From Bacillus sp. CGMCC 1.16541 (GTDB lineage: Bacteria; Bacillota; Bacilli; Bacillales; Bacillaceae_H), in the NCBI RefSeq assembly GCF_003184905.1, contig NZ_QFRU01000005.1:186001-250000 (forward strand): a stretch of 64,000 bases of DNA. Reading direction: 5' to 3'. This document shows, piece by piece, positions 1-8,909 of the stretch. The first letter of the stretch is position 1. Each line of letters starts with the position of its first letter. A program made the translations under genes and the position numbers. Under the pieces are notes generated by a model that had not been told where the DNA came from, did not search any database, and saw only the letters and a program-made list of their open reading frames with translations.

Positions 1-94
1 TAAAACCACTAACTAATCCTTTATGTTGTTTCATCCAACTTTCAAGAATCATTGTCGATTTATGTTCGCTTAGTTGAAAAATATCAGGATTCAT
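1..94 (-). CDS. ylmD: YlmD/PgeF-like polyphenol oxidase family protein, N-terminal fragment
   Basis: Only the first 31 codons lie in the window, running off the left edge. The fragment begins MNPDIFQ and continues to a GLVSGF segment, which resembles the start of the YlmD/YfiH (multicopper-oxidase-like, peptidoglycan-editing) family, where a GL.(A/S)GF motif occurs near the N-terminus. The start at 94 has an AAGGTG element about 10 nt upstream; an in-frame GTG 12 nt earlier is possible. It lies directly downstream of ylmC, the same neighbour as in B. subtilis, and that context carries much of the weight of this call. The catalytic region is not visible. Confidence 0.6.
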   Translation of the reverse strand, partial: MNPDIFQLSEHKSTMILESWMKQHKGLVSGF

Positions 95-175
95 GTAAGC
101 ATGCACACCTTCGTTTCATCGATTGTTATGCAAATATTGTACCACATTTATATAATCGCTGTTGACAAAATTGTT

Positions 176-430
176 TTATTTCTCCTCGTATTCATACGTT
201 TCTTTATATCGAACTAAAATAACATCTGCCCCAATTTTAACAATATTTGTCCATGGAATGACAACATCATCCTCTTTTCCAAAAAAGCCAAGCATTCTTG
301 AACTATTAATAATGACTGCTTCAATTTTCCCTGTATTTAAATCAATATCAATATCTCCAATATTACCAAGCTTTTTCCCATCCGCCACATTGACAACATC
401 TTTCGTCTGAAAATCTGAGATTCTAATCAT
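176..430 (-). CDS. ylmC: YlmC/YmxH family sporulation protein (PRC-barrel)
   Basis: This 84-residue protein matches the YlmC/YmxH PRC-barrel family: a short beta-rich domain with the stretch GKKLGNIGDIDID near residues 18-30 and a hydrophobic VIPW strand later. I place the start at MIRISDF because GGAGGGG lies 8 nt upstream; an ATG five codons earlier has no such site. Family members are small and soluble, and some are expressed during sporulation, but no molecular activity is known. The gene sits beside ylmD and sigG as in B. subtilis. The ylmA ABC-transporter gene found between sigG and ylmC in B. subtilis is absent. Confidence 0.85.
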   Translation of the reverse strand: MIRISDFQTKDVVNVADGKKLGNIGDIDIDLNTGKIEAVIINSSRMLGFFGKEDDVVIPWTNIVKIGADVILVRYKETYEYEEK

Positions 431-445
431 ATACCGCCCCTCCAT

Positions 446-848
446 CTTTTGACTCTATTCTATATATATTTATCACTTTTAGTATTCATGAGAAGATTAT
501 TATTACAATTTCACACACTTTTAAAAGGATACACCCTATTTGTGAAAGTCGATTTTGGTGAATTTTTGTTTTGGATAACAAATAATGACCCATAACTTAC
601 TTCTACTTCAATTAACCTTAAAACGTTACCTTTTAAAAATCACTCTAAAATAACAACATTTGAAAAAAAGAGCCTGATAAAAGAAAAAAACTTCCAATGA
701 CAAATCTCTACAAATCCCTAGCTTCGTTGCCGATTCAATGTGCCAAATTAAACACACCTTCTCACCTCTATGTAATCGTATATGCATATTTTTTCCTTCA
801 AAGGAGATACTGAACTCTGAACATCATCTCCTGTTAGGAGGGAAAGAA
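446..848 (+). other. Intergenic leader between ylmC and sigG
   Basis: Roughly 400 nt without a credible gene. The reading frame of sigG stays open upstream to 738, but that stretch has no ribosome binding site and does not resemble SigG, so I treat it as leader. The last 50 nt hold the inverted repeats described separately. I could not place a SigF or SigG promoter here with confidence. Confidence 0.6.
802..842 (+). promoter_or_regulatory. sigG leader with competing AGGAG/CTCCT hairpins at the ribosome binding site
   Basis: AGGAGAT (802-808) is followed by its exact complement ATCTCCT (826-832) and then, after GTT, by the Shine-Dalgarno AGGAGGG (836-842). The middle CTCCT can pair either with the upstream copy (7 bp, 17-nt loop) or with the ribosome binding site (5 bp, 3-nt loop). 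These pairings exclude each other, so the arrangement could tune sigG translation. From memory, a translation-limiting hairpin in the B. subtilis sigG leader has been reported; that this is its equivalent is inference. Confidence 0.5.
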
Positions 849-1628
849 TTGACAAGAAACAAAGTAGAAATTTGCGGAGTAGATACTTCAAAGCTTCCTG
901 TATTAAAAAATGATGAAATGCGTAAACTTTTTACGCAAATGCAAGCTGGAGATGTATCAGCTCGAGAAAAGCTTGTAAATGGGAATCTACGCTTAGTACT
1001 GAGTGTGATTCAACGTTTCAACAATCGTGGAGAGTTTGTTGATGATTTATTTCAAGTAGGTTGCATTGGATTAATGAAATCCATTGATAACTTTGACTTA
1101 AGTCAAAATGTTAAATTCTCTACCTATGCCGTGCCAATGATTATTGGTGAGATAAGAAGATACTTACGGGATAATAATCCTATCCGCGTGTCACGATCTC
1201 TTCGTGATATCGCCTATAAAGCTTTACAAGTTCGAGAACGATTAATGAGTGAAACATCAAAAGAACCATCAGCAGAAGAAATATCTAAAGTATTAGACGT
1301 TCCACACGAGGAGATTGTGTTTGCCCTTGATGCTATTCAAGACCCTGTCTCATTATTTGAACCAATTTATAATGATGGTGGCGATCCTATTTATGTGATG
1401 GACCAACTAAGCGACGAACGCAATCGAGATTCACAGTGGGTTGAAGAATTAGCATTAAAAGAAGGAATGCGACGATTAAATGAACGAGAAAAACTCATTT
1501 TACGTAAACGATTCTTTCAAGGTAAGACTCAAATGGAAGTAGCTGAAGAAATTGGTATTTCACAAGCACAGGTATCAAGGCTTGAAAAAGCAGCTATTAA
1601 ACAAATGAATAAAAACATCCAAAGCTAA
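849..1628 (+). CDS. sigG: RNA polymerase sporulation sigma factor SigG
   Basis: Late forespore sigma factor, nearly co-linear with B. subtilis SigG over its whole length. Visible are the N-terminal MTRNKVEICGVDTSKLP, the region 2 core (NLRLVLSVIQRF, DLFQVGCIGLMKSIDNFD, FSTYAVPMIIGEIRR) and the C-terminal helix-turn-helix of region 4 (MEVAEEIGISQAQVSRLEK). I use the TTG at 849, which gives 259 residues against about 260 in the family and follows a strong AGGAGGG site; the longer in-frame extension is not supported. SigG directs forespore genes after engulfment. The gene converges with sigE and shares its terminator. Unlike in B. subtilis, sigG is on the opposite strand to sigE. Confidence 0.97.
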   Translation: MTRNKVEICGVDTSKLPVLKNDEMRKLFTQMQAGDVSAREKLVNGNLRLVLSVIQRFNNRGEFVDDLFQVGCIGLMKSIDNFDLSQNVKFSTYAVPMIIGEIRRYLRDNNPIRVSRSLRDIAYKALQVRERLMSETSKEPSAEEISKVLDVPHEEIVFALDAIQDPVSLFEPIYNDGGDPIYVMDQLSDERNRDSQWVEELALKEGMRRLNEREKLILRKRFFQGKTQMEVAEEIGISQAQVSRLEKAAIKQMNKNIQS

Positions 1629-1629
1629 T

Positions 1630-1661
1630 AAAAAAACATGGGGTAACCCCATGTTTTTTTA
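1630..1661. terminator. Bidirectional terminator between sigG and sigE
   Basis: CATGGGG and CCCCATG form a perfect stem around a TAA loop, flanked by an A-run on the left and a T-run on the right, so it can end both converging genes. Confidence 0.9.
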
Positions 1662-2381
1662 TTAAACCATTTTGTTAAACTCTTTTCGTAACCGTTTTAT
1701 AATTCTTTTTTCAAGTCTTGAGATGTAAGATTGAGAGATTCCAAGCATGTCCGCTACATCTTTTTGTGTTTTCTCTTCCCCACCACTTAAACCGAATCGT
1801 AATTCCATAATTTGCTTCTCTCGATCATTTAATTGATGTAGTGCTTTTAATAGTAACTTTCGATCTACATTTGCTTCTAAATCTTTCGTAATAATATCTT
1901 CTTCTGTACCTAGTACATCGGATAATAACAACTCATTGCCATCCCAATCAATATTCAATGGTTCATCAAACGATACTTCTGAGCGTATCTTATTATTGCG
2001 TCGCAAATACATCAAAATCTCATTCTCAATACAACGTGAAGCATACGTAGCTAACTTAATCTTCTTTTCAGGGTTAAATGTATTAACAGCTTTAATTAAG
2101 CCAATTGTTCCGATACTAATTAAGTCTTCAATGTTAATTCCCGTATTTTCAAATTTCCTAGCGATATACACAACTAACCTTAGGTTTCGTTCAATTAACA
2201 ACGACCTAGCTGCCTCATCTCCCGTTGGAAGTTTCTTTAACAAAACTTCTTCTTCTTCCTTCGTTAAAGGAGGTGGTAAGGCTTCGCTGCCACCAATATA
2301 GTATACTTCATCGGATTTAAACCCTAACTTCATTAAGATTTTATACCAGAGTAGCTGTAACTTAATTCGATATGTAGACAT
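1662..2381 (-). CDS. sigE: RNA polymerase sporulation sigma factor SigE (pro-form)
   Basis: Mother-cell sigma factor, 239 residues, the same length as in B. subtilis. The N-terminal amphipathic pro-sequence ([20 protein letters not shown], about the first 27 residues) is removed by SpoIIGA to activate the factor. Region 2 is seen as [16 protein letters not shown] and [17 protein letters not shown], and region 4 as the helix-turn-helix [27 protein letters not shown] site precedes the ATG. It lies 66 nt downstream of spoIIGA and is presumably co-transcribed with it, as in the spoIIG operon. Confidence 0.97.
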   Translation of the reverse strand: MSTYRIKLQLLWYKILMKLGFKSDEVYYIGGSEALPPPLTKEEEEVLLKKLPTGDEAARSLLIERNLRLVVYIARKFENTGINIEDLISIGTIGLIKAVNTFNPEKKIKLATYASRCIENEILMYLRRNNKIRSEVSFDEPLNIDWDGNELLLSDVLGTEEDIITKDLEANVDRKLLLKALHQLNDREKQIMELRFGLSGGEEKTQKDVADMLGISQSYISRLEKRIIKRLRKEFNKMV

Positions 2382-2447
2382 ATAAACTCCCCCTTTTAAA
2401 ATATAATGGTATGAGATAAATCACGAAGCTATTTGACTGATTGCTTT

Positions 2448-3371
2448 CTATGATGCCGAAGATACCTCACCTGTTACCATCACTTTTGGATGTACAATGC
2501 ATTGATACTGATTTTCTACAGAAAGCTGTGTATGGCTAATTCCAATTAGTGCTTTTTTTATGTGTAAGTTCTCGTTTTGATATTCAATTCTTACATAATC
2601 TGGCTTAATAGCCAGTAACAATTGATTAGCGTGTCCTACACTTCGATAGGGAACAAAGCGAACTTTTGCATACCATTCAACGTCGATTTCTTGCGTATGG
2701 GAGAACGATTGTACATCTTTACTCATTTCCATCACTGAATTTGGCAAAATATCTTTTACAGATTCAGCTGTAATAATTAGGACTGGGGTTTTGGTTAGAG
2801 GGTCTACAAGTTGATTGCCACTATCAATTAAACCGGTTAGGGCAACAACCTCTTTATTCATCACGATTTCCACTTTCACTAGTTGATCAAATGTAATCTT
2901 TTTCATGCGTAAGTCTTCTACACGATGTTTTGAAAAATAAGCAAGAACAGGAAATCCTACTAGTACAAATAGCCAGCTAACTGGGTCTCCAAAGCTTGTT
3001 GTTTGACTCATAACGGAACCTTCAAACACTAAGAACTGATCTTCAAATAAAAAGTGAACGCCCATTAATCCGCCGCCTACAACAAACGTAGCAAAATAGA
3101 AAGTAAAAGCATTTTCTAGAAAAAAACGCAATCGTTTGTATCCAAATGTAACTAAGACCATACATACAGAAAAAAGAATTTTCACAAAAGGATGAAGCAT
3201 AATGGCAGCAAAGGGAGTAAACATAAAGACAACAATTAAAGAACCAATAAAAGCTCCTAAACAAAGGCGCCACCATTTAAATGATCGCTTTAAGATTGTA
3301 CCGCACAGCATCAGTAAAATTGCATCTAGACTAAAATTCAACAGCCAAATAATGTCAAGGTAAACGGGCAA
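2448..3371 (-). CDS. spoIIGA: Sigma-E processing peptidase SpoIIGA
   Basis: Membrane-bound aspartic protease that cleaves pro-SigE. The first half carries about five hydrophobic segments. The second half is the protease-like domain with GLIDSGNQLVDP, where the Asp corresponds to the catalytic residue of the family. I favour the TTG at 3371, which starts MPVYLDIIWLLNF and aligns with the family N-terminus, with GGAG about 9 nt upstream. An ATG at 3386 sits almost on top of an AAGGAGG site and would add five residues, so the start is uncertain. The gene precedes sigE in the spoIIG operon and follows a Spo0A-type promoter region. Confidence 0.93.
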   Translation of the reverse strand: MPVYLDIIWLLNFSLDAILLMLCGTILKRSFKWWRLCLGAFIGSLIVVFMFTPFAAIMLHPFVKILFSVCMVLVTFGYKRLRFFLENAFTFYFATFVVGGGLMGVHFLFEDQFLVFEGSVMSQTTSFGDPVSWLFVLVGFPVLAYFSKHRVEDLRMKKITFDQLVKVEIVMNKEVVALTGLIDSGNQLVDPLTKTPVLIITAESVKDILPNSVMEMSKDVQSFSHTQEIDVEWYAKVRFVPYRSVGHANQLLLAIKPDYVRIEYQNENLHIKKALIGISHTQLSVENQYQCIVHPKVMVTGEVSSAS

Positions 3372-3414
3372 TGTTCTACTCTCCATTCCTCCTTAATCTT
3401 TCCTGTTAAAAATT

Positions 3415-3448
3415 AGTATATAGTACATCCTATGAAGATGTCTGTCAG
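3415..3448 (-). promoter_or_regulatory. spoIIG promoter with long 22-nt spacer
   Basis: On the minus strand a CTGACA -35 (3443-3448) is separated by exactly 22 nt from a TATACT -10 (3415-3420), about 45 nt upstream of spoIIGA. The B. subtilis spoIIG promoter is known for the same unusual 22-bp spacing and its dependence on Spo0A. Degenerate TGTC-type boxes resembling 0A boxes lie further upstream (about 3486-3506). Confidence 0.55.
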
Positions 3449-3642
3449 TTCATGCTGATAAAGAAAGAGAAGTTTTGAAGAAAATGTCCGATTCTTGTCA
3501 ATTATCCGCATTTTATACACTTAACTGATAGAGCATTCTCGCACACTACAAAATAATGGTAAAGGTCGCTTCGGTTCCTCAAAGTTATAATTTAGTATAA
3601 CTAAGTAAACATACAGTATTATCTCTTCTTTTCTAGTACACT

Positions 3643-3678
3643 AAAAAACACACCCTTATAAATAAGGATGTGTTTTTT
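3643..3678 (-). terminator. ftsZ terminator
   Basis: An A-run, ACACA(C)CCTTAT, two A, ATAAGGATGTGT and a T-run form a near-perfect stem (one G-U pair) immediately after the ftsZ stop. On the minus strand it ends in a T-tract. Confidence 0.85.
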
Positions 3679-3681
3679 GAA

Positions 3682-4821
3682 TTATCGTCTACGATTACGG
3701 TTTCTTAAAAACGTAGGAATATCTAGCGTTTCTTCTGGCTGCTGTGAACCGCGACTAAAATCTTGTTGTTGTACAGGCTGCTCTTCACGTTTCATCTCAC
3801 GTTTTGGCTGCTGAGGCTGTGATTTATGAGCAGAAGGGCGTCCCATTGGTTTAGGTTGTGATAAGTCTTGTTCGCTAAAACCTGTCGCAATCACAGTAAC
3901 CACAATTTCATCTTTTAAGTTTTCATTAATAACCGATCCAAAAATCATGTTCACTTCTTGATCTGATGCAGATGCCACAATGTCAGCTGCCTCTTGTACT
4001 TCATAAAGACTTAAGTTCGTACCACCTGTGATGTTCATAAGAACACCTTGTGCTCCATCGATTGATGTTTCTAATAATGGACTTGAAATGGCTTTTTTCG
4101 CTGCTTCCGCTGCACGGTTCTCACCAGTAGCAATACCAATTCCCATTAACGCTGAACCTTTATTTGACATAATTGTTTTTACGTCTGCAAAGTCTAAGTT
4201 AATTAACCCAGGAACTGCGATTAAATCTGAAATACCTTGAACACCTTGACGTAATACGTTATCTGCTTCACGGAATGCTTCTAGCATTGGTGTATTTTTA
4301 TCTACAATCTCAAGTAAACGATCGTTTGGAATCACAATTAACGTGTCAACAGCTTCTTTCATTGATGCGATACCACCAGCTGCTTGTGTTGCACGCTTGC
4401 GTCCTTCAAATGTGAACGGGCGAGTAACAACACCTACTGTTAATGCACCAAGTTCACGAGCGATTTGAGCAATAACAGGTGCTGCTCCAGTACCTGTACC
4501 GCCTCCCATACCAGCTGTTACAAAGACCATATCCGCACCTTTTAAGGCTTCTTGAATTTGCTCTTTACTTTCTTCAGCTGCTTTCTTACCAACTTCAGGA
4601 TTAGCACCTGCACCTAAACCTCTTGTTAGCTTTGCGCCGATTTGCATTTTTGTTTCAGCTTTTGATAAGTTTAACGCTTGTGCATCCGTATTAACAGCAA
4701 TAAACTCCACACCTTGAACACCGTGCTCAATCATGCGGTTTACTGCGTTATTACCTCCGCCACCTACTCCAATGACTTTAATTGTTGCTAATTGATCTAC
4801 ACTTGTATCAAACTCCAACAT
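3682..4821 (-). CDS. ftsZ: Cell division GTPase FtsZ
   Basis: Tubulin-like GTPase that polymerises into the Z ring at mid-cell. It has the N-terminal nucleotide loop [13 protein letters not shown] (about residues 18-30), the tubulin signature [10 protein letters not shown] (about 107-116) and a variable Gln/Pro-rich linker after residue 315. The C-terminal peptide [13 protein letters not shown] is the binding site for FtsA, SepF and other partners. Length is 379 residues (B. subtilis about 382). The ATG follows AGGAGGA. It lies 42 nt downstream of ftsA and is probably co-transcribed with it. Confidence 0.98.
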   Translation of the reverse strand: MLEFDTSVDQLATIKVIGVGGGGNNAVNRMIEHGVQGVEFIAVNTDAQALNLSKAETKMQIGAKLTRGLGAGANPEVGKKAAEESKEQIQEALKGADMVFVTAGMGGGTGTGAAPVIAQIARELGALTVGVVTRPFTFEGRKRATQAAGGIASMKEAVDTLIVIPNDRLLEIVDKNTPMLEAFREADNVLRQGVQGISDLIAVPGLINLDFADVKTIMSNKGSALMGIGIATGENRAAEAAKKAISSPLLETSIDGAQGVLMNITGGTNLSLYEVQEAADIVASASDQEVNMIFGSVINENLKDEIVVTVIATGFSEQDLSQPKPMGRPSAHKSQPQQPKREMKREEQPVQQQDFSRGSQQPEETLDIPTFLRNRNRRR

Positions 4822-4863
4822 GATAGTTCCTCCTAATTCATCGAAATTGCTAGTATCGAAGCA

Positions 4864-6168
4864 CTAATCAAAGAAGTATCCAAAAAACTTCTTCATGAAG
4901 GTTTGGTCGTTTTTCTTTTTTGCTTTTTGCTTCGGTTGTTGTTGCTGTTGTGGTGGTAATTGTTCTTTCGATTGATTCACAAACTCTTTTTCTACTGTTA
5001 TCTCTTCCATGACAGGTGCCCCAATGTTACGGCCTTGAATTTTAGCATTTTTGTATGCAAACTTAATTAAGCCGACTCCTGTCGTATAATGAGGTTCACG
5101 TACTCCAATGTAATCTGGTACAGCAATACGCACATTATGGTGTAAGATATCTTGAGCCAATTCAGCTACTCCTGACATCGCTACTACTCCACCTGTTAAT
5201 ACGTAGCCACCAGGTAAGTCTGCATAGCCTAATCGCTGTAATTCATGAGAAACAAGCTCTAGAATTTCTTCTAATCTCGCTTCAACAATTTCAGAGATTT
5301 CTAGTTGATTAAACTGTTGGTGCTGATCACTTCCGATAATCGGTACACTAAAGACTTCTTCCTCCGATGCATAGTCATAAAAAGCATGTCCGTGTTTAAT
5401 TTTAATGCTTTCTGCATCTTCAGTTGATGTACGTAAGCCAATAGATATATCCTTCGTAATATGCTCTCCACCTAGTGGAACTACAATTGCAGTTTGTAAG
5501 TTACCTTGATCAAATACTGAAATTGTGGTTGAGCCTCCACCAATATCAACCAATGCTACTCCTAGATTTTTTTCATCTCGAGATAACGCAATTGAACCCG
5601 CAGCCAAAGGTTGCAAACAAATATCACTAATCTCAAGACCTGCTCTTTCTACACATCGAAGTAAGTTATGTAAGATTGTTCTTGAACCTGTAATCAGTGT
5701 ACCTTCCATTTCTAAACGTACACCTATCATTCCTCTTGGATCATTAATGTCTGCTAAACCATCTACAATGAATTGTTTTGGGATAACATCAATGATTTCA
5801 CGATCTGGAGGAATGGACATGACTTGTGCCGCATCAATTACTCGCTGAACGTCTTCGTTCGTAATTTCACGGTTTTCACTCGATACTGCTACTACACCAT
5901 GGCAATCTTGTAATTGTACGTGATTTCCACTTATCCCCACAACTACTCTCTTAATCGTAATTCCTACCATGCGCTCTGCCTGTTCTACCGCTTTTCTAAT
6001 TGACTGAACAGTTTCATCTATATCAACGATTGAGCCTTTTTTTAATCCTTTTGATTTCACATTTCCTACACCAATGATATTCAATGAATCGTTACCCATC
6101 TCTCCGATGATTACTTTCACACTGGATGTACCGATGTCTAGACTAACATATACTTCATTGCTGTTCAT
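4864..6168 (-). CDS. ftsA: Cell division protein FtsA
   Basis: Actin-like ATPase that anchors FtsZ to the membrane. The N-terminus EVYVSLDIGTSSVKV contains the phosphate-1 motif, DIGGGSTTISVF is the phosphate-2 motif, and GGYVLTGGVVAMSG is the adenosine region. After a Gln/Lys-rich linker, the final FMKKFFGYFFD is the amphipathic membrane-targeting helix. The start is MNSNEVY (434 residues), preceded by AAAGGAGGTG; twelve further in-frame upstream codons are not needed. It lies upstream of ftsZ, with a SigH-like promoter candidate in the gap to sbp. Confidence 0.97.
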   Translation of the reverse strand: MNSNEVYVSLDIGTSSVKVIIGEMGNDSLNIIGVGNVKSKGLKKGSIVDIDETVQSIRKAVEQAERMVGITIKRVVVGISGNHVQLQDCHGVVAVSSENREITNEDVQRVIDAAQVMSIPPDREIIDVIPKQFIVDGLADINDPRGMIGVRLEMEGTLITGSRTILHNLLRCVERAGLEISDICLQPLAAGSIALSRDEKNLGVALVDIGGGSTTISVFDQGNLQTAIVVPLGGEHITKDISIGLRTSTEDAESIKIKHGHAFYDYASEEEVFSVPIIGSDQHQQFNQLEISEIVEARLEEILELVSHELQRLGYADLPGGYVLTGGVVAMSGVAELAQDILHHNVRIAVPDYIGVREPHYTTGVGLIKFAYKNAKIQGRNIGAPVMEEITVEKEFVNQSKEQLPPQQQQQPKQKAKKKNDQTFMKKFFGYFFD

Positions 6169-6252
6169 TCTTTGGCACCTCCTTTGGCCTCCTAAACATA
6201 TCAACTTCTTGCTAGAAGAACAACAATTATAAAATTTTTATTATATGAAAAT

Positions 6253-6279
6253 ATTCAACATGTATATCTTTTTCCCTTT
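6253..6279 (-). promoter_or_regulatory. Candidate SigH-type promoter upstream of ftsA
   Basis: On the minus strand AAAGGGAAA (6271-6279), an 11-nt spacer and GTTGAAT (6253-6259) resemble the SigH pattern RNAGGAWWW / RNNGAAT with one mismatch. In B. subtilis ftsAZ has a SigH promoter in the corresponding place. Sequence match alone is weak. Confidence 0.35.
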
Positions 6280-6286
6280 TGGAAAA

Positions 6287-6649
6287 TCAATTTTTTTCGA
6301 CTTTTTCTCGTGTATTTGTCCATTTTGCTAAAAGTATTCGACGAATAACCGCTATATTTTGAAATAATCGAACGCCAAACGCAAAAACAGCTGCTAAATA
6401 TAAGTCTACACCAATATGTACACCGAGAAAAGCTAAACTTGCCGCAAGGATAATATTGAAAAAGAATCCAGAAATAAATACTTTTTCATCATAGATATTT
6501 TGCAAATATGCTCGAATTCCACCAAAAAGTGTATCGAGTGCAGCTAGTACTGCAATGGATAGATAATTAATATATTCCTCTGGTATTCGAACCTCAGAAA
6601 GTAGCCCTAGTACAACGCCTACAATTAAGCCTAAAAAGGGTAACCACAT
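6287..6649 (-). CDS. sbp: Small basic protein Sbp (DUF1290), membrane protein
   Basis: A 120-residue membrane protein with four hydrophobic segments (LPFLGLIVGVVLGLL, YLSIAVLAALDTLFGG, FISGFFFNIILAASLAFLG, LYLAAVFAFGVRL) and a basic tail. It matches the Sbp/DUF1290 family, which in Bacillus sits between ylxX and ftsA exactly as here. No biochemical activity is established. It is followed by ftsA and preceded by ylxX with a 16-nt gap, suggesting one transcript. Confidence 0.9.
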   Translation of the reverse strand: MWLPFLGLIVGVVLGLLSEVRIPEEYINYLSIAVLAALDTLFGGIRAYLQNIYDEKVFISGFFFNIILAASLAFLGVHIGVDLYLAAVFAFGVRLFQNIAVIRRILLAKWTNTREKVEKN

Positions 6650-6665
6650 TTTCTGTTTCTCCTTT

Positions 6666-7367
6666 CTACTCTTTTTCTACAGGCGACATATTTTTAATTC
6701 GGACTACTTGATCATACGCTGGTACCGCAACTTCTTCTAACGGTTCTGAAATAGTCAACCTTAAATTATCAGCAGCAAAATCATCCATTGCATTCGACAC
6801 TTGCATTCGATTATATAAGCGATTAGCATCCTTGGCGATTACTTTAATTTCAAACGGAAATCTTGTCAACCAATAATCATTAACTTTTGTTCGACCATTA
6901 ATGTCACGAATAACCGTTGTTGCTATAACACGTTGACCCGCAATGGATATTTCACGTGCATTATAAGAGTTTAACTCATTAATAAGTCTTTTTAGTAATT
7001 CTGGAGAAATTCCCTCGACTTTTTCACCAACAAGTGACTCATCAAAAAGCGGTTCTACTGTTAACACGAGACCATTACCTGTCAGTTCTGTGAGACCAGC
7101 TTCTTTCTTTAAATCATTTAAAGCATCTTTTAATACTTGCTGATTATTCTGCTCAGCTTCATAACTTCTTAATTGTTCATCGTATGTTCGAATTTCTCTT
7201 AAGATCTTCGTTTGTAATTCTTGTTCTTTTTTTATATCTTCTCGAAGTTCCCAAGCGTCTCGTGTATCTCGAACAATGGGTTGCTTTGTAGTTTGAAACT
7301 GAACAGCAATCATAAGACCAATAACAAATGTAATAATAGTGAATTGAATATTCTTCTTGCTGTTCAA
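6666..7367 (-). CDS. ylxX: DUF881 family protein YlxX
   Basis: DUF881 protein of about 233 residues: an N-terminal membrane anchor (IQFTIITFVIGLMIAVQF), a coiled-coil stretch rich in Glu/Gln/Leu, then the DUF881 domain with LTGNGLVLTVEP and INELNSYNAREISIAGQRV. I take the TTG at 7367, which has GAGGAG 9 nt upstream; ATG codons at 7391 and 7415 have no ribosome binding site. It is a paralogue of its upstream neighbour ylxW, and both lie in the divIB-ylxW-ylxX-sbp order of B. subtilis. Function unknown; position in the division cluster suggests an envelope role. Confidence 0.85.
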   Translation of the reverse strand: MNSKKNIQFTIITFVIGLMIAVQFQTTKQPIVRDTRDAWELREDIKKEQELQTKILREIRTYDEQLRSYEAEQNNQQVLKDALNDLKKEAGLTELTGNGLVLTVEPLFDESLVGEKVEGISPELLKRLINELNSYNAREISIAGQRVIATTVIRDINGRTKVNDYWLTRFPFEIKVIAKDANRLYNRMQVSNAMDDFAADNLRLTISEPLEEVAVPAYDQVVRIKNMSPVEKE

Positions 7368-7441
7368 GTTTAAACTCTCCTCTTTTTTCATAAATAGAAG
7401 GTTTATACCAAACACTTTGGCATTATCTAATGATTATGCAG

Positions 7442-8143
7442 TTAACTTGTTTCTGCCCCGATTACGGGAACCATTTCTATTGTATCCTGCTTTGACATTT
7501 TTACAACAACATTATCTCTCACCAATTGATCTTTAACGCCTCCCGCAATATTTAATGCTGGGTATAAGACATCAGGATCACCGATGGCACGAATAACAAA
7601 TGGAGCAGGAAATTGATTTCCATCTATCGTGATCACAGGACCATTACAAACGATGTATGATTCTTTTGTAAGACGTTGACCATTTATTGATACTGCAGAA
7701 GCTCCTGCAATGAGTAATTCATTTACTACATTAAATACGTGATTTTCATGAACAATATAGTTGTTCACATTTTGTTCAGATGGGACATAAGAAGCATCAG
7801 ATAGTGTTACCTCTACTCCTTTTCCCTTTACTTTAATTTTCCCTGTATACATCCTAAGCTTTTCTACATCTTCAACTAAGTTAAATAAAACTTGCTCTTG
7901 TTGTGCAAGTTTTTCTTCAACCTTTCGAACGCTTTCCTGCTTATTAGCTAATTCTTGCTGAAGCCTGTTGTTTTCTTGCTCTTGGTCGATAAGCATTTGC
8001 TTATATTGATACTCTCGTGTCCATTGTCGCTCCTCTAAAAGTTGCGCATTTTTTATTTTTGCAAACTGATAAGAGTATGAAAGCATGAAGCCAAGGACTA
8101 AAAATACTAACGATAAGAAAACATACTTACCCCTCAACTTCAC
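7442..8143 (-). CDS. ylxW: DUF881 family protein YlxW
   Basis: Second DUF881 protein: one N-terminal transmembrane helix (YVFLSLVFLVLGFMLSY), a coiled coil (about residues 40-85, heptads of Glu, Gln and Leu), then the DUF881 domain including NNYIVHENHVFNVVNELLIAGASAV. The start is unclear. A GTG at 8143 has AAGGGAG 9 nt upstream and overlaps the divIB end by 17 nt; ATGs at 8152 and 8170 lack a well-placed site. It pairs with ylxX as a tandem duplication. No function is established. Confidence 0.82.
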   Translation of the reverse strand: MKLRGKYVFLSLVFLVLGFMLSYSYQFAKIKNAQLLEERQWTREYQYKQMLIDQEQENNRLQQELANKQESVRKVEEKLAQQEQVLFNLVEDVEKLRMYTGKIKVKGKGVEVTLSDASYVPSEQNVNNYIVHENHVFNVVNELLIAGASAVSINGQRLTKESYIVCNGPVITIDGNQFPAPFVIRAIGDPDVLYPALNIAGGVKDQLVRDNVVVKMSKQDTIEMVPVIGAETS

Positions 8144-8909
8144 CTTCTTCATCTCCCTTTTCTTTTTCATATGGAATAAAAGTAGGTCTTTCTTCTAAGT
8201 CAATAATCCCTCTTTGTTCCGGCGTCAGTTCTTTTACTACTGAAGGATAAAGAATAATTTTATCTGAAAAATTACTGATCTTTGCACTTACTTCTCGTCC
8301 ATCATTCATGAATAACTTAATATGCAATGCTTCAGAATCAGTTGGAGTATGATACACTTCAGAAATTGCATCTGTAATACTTTTCGGAACCTTTGCGAGC
8401 TCTTGTACAAACTCTTGGATAACCTCTGCATTGTTCCAATCAATAAGTAGTGGCGCATCTGAAGAAATGGGCTCTCCCTTTACACCACTTAGCACTTTTC
8501 CTGCTTCATTTATCGGGAAATATTTACCTTTTTCTACTACATAGGCTACTCTTTTATATTCCATTACATGAATAGTGACTTTATTCGGAAACGTTTTATC
8601 AATTACGACCTCTTTAACCTCAGGATGACTCTCGACTTTCTTTTTTACTTCGTTTTTATCTACTTTCCAATAGCTTGTCTTAGTTGATAACTCACTCATA
8701 GACACAATTTTCTTGTCGCTAACATATTGATTGCCAGCCACATTAATCTTTGAAATACTACTAAGCGATGATTGAAAATACACAATTAGTAGAATAAGGA
8801 TAAAAAACAGCGAAAGATAAAATACAAGTCGCTTGTTCGCTTTATTCTTTCTTTGCTCTTTCAACTTAGGTACACGATCTTCTAGAACAATTAGTTTTCC
8901 TTTTTCCAT
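8127..8909 (-). CDS. divIB: Cell division protein DivIB (FtsQ)
   Basis: Bitopic divisome protein: a basic cytoplasmic N-terminus (EDRVPKLKEQRKNKANKR), a transmembrane helix (LVFYLSLFFILILLIVYF), the POTRA domain (INVAGNQYVSDKKIVSMSELS), and the beta domain ending around FIPYEKE with an acidic tail. At 260 residues it matches B. subtilis DivIB. It forms a complex with FtsL and DivIC and regulates septal peptidoglycan synthesis. It sits between murB and ylxW in the usual order. Confidence 0.95.
   Translation of the reverse strand: MEKGKLIVLEDRVPKLKEQRKNKANKRLVFYLSLFFILILLIVYFQSSLSSISKINVAGNQYVSDKKIVSMSELSTKTSYWKVDKNEVKKKVESHPEVKEVVIDKTFPNKVTIHVMEYKRVAYVVEKGKYFPINEAGKVLSGVKGEPISSDAPLLIDWNNAEVIQEFVQELAKVPKSITDAISEVYHTPTDSEALHIKLFMNDGREVSAKISNFSDKIILYPSVVKELTPEQRGIIDLEERPTFIPYEKEKGDEEGEVEG

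Larger units (their letters stand above)
3372..3681. other. Regulatory intergenic region between ftsZ and spoIIGA
   Basis: About 310 nt with no gene. It holds the ftsZ terminator at its right end and the candidate spoIIG promoter at its left end. I see nothing else that I can name. Confidence 0.7.

Noticed and set aside
738-848. In-frame N-terminal extension of SigG
   Set aside because: It has no ribosome binding site and no family similarity, while TTG at 849 has a strong site and gives the family length.
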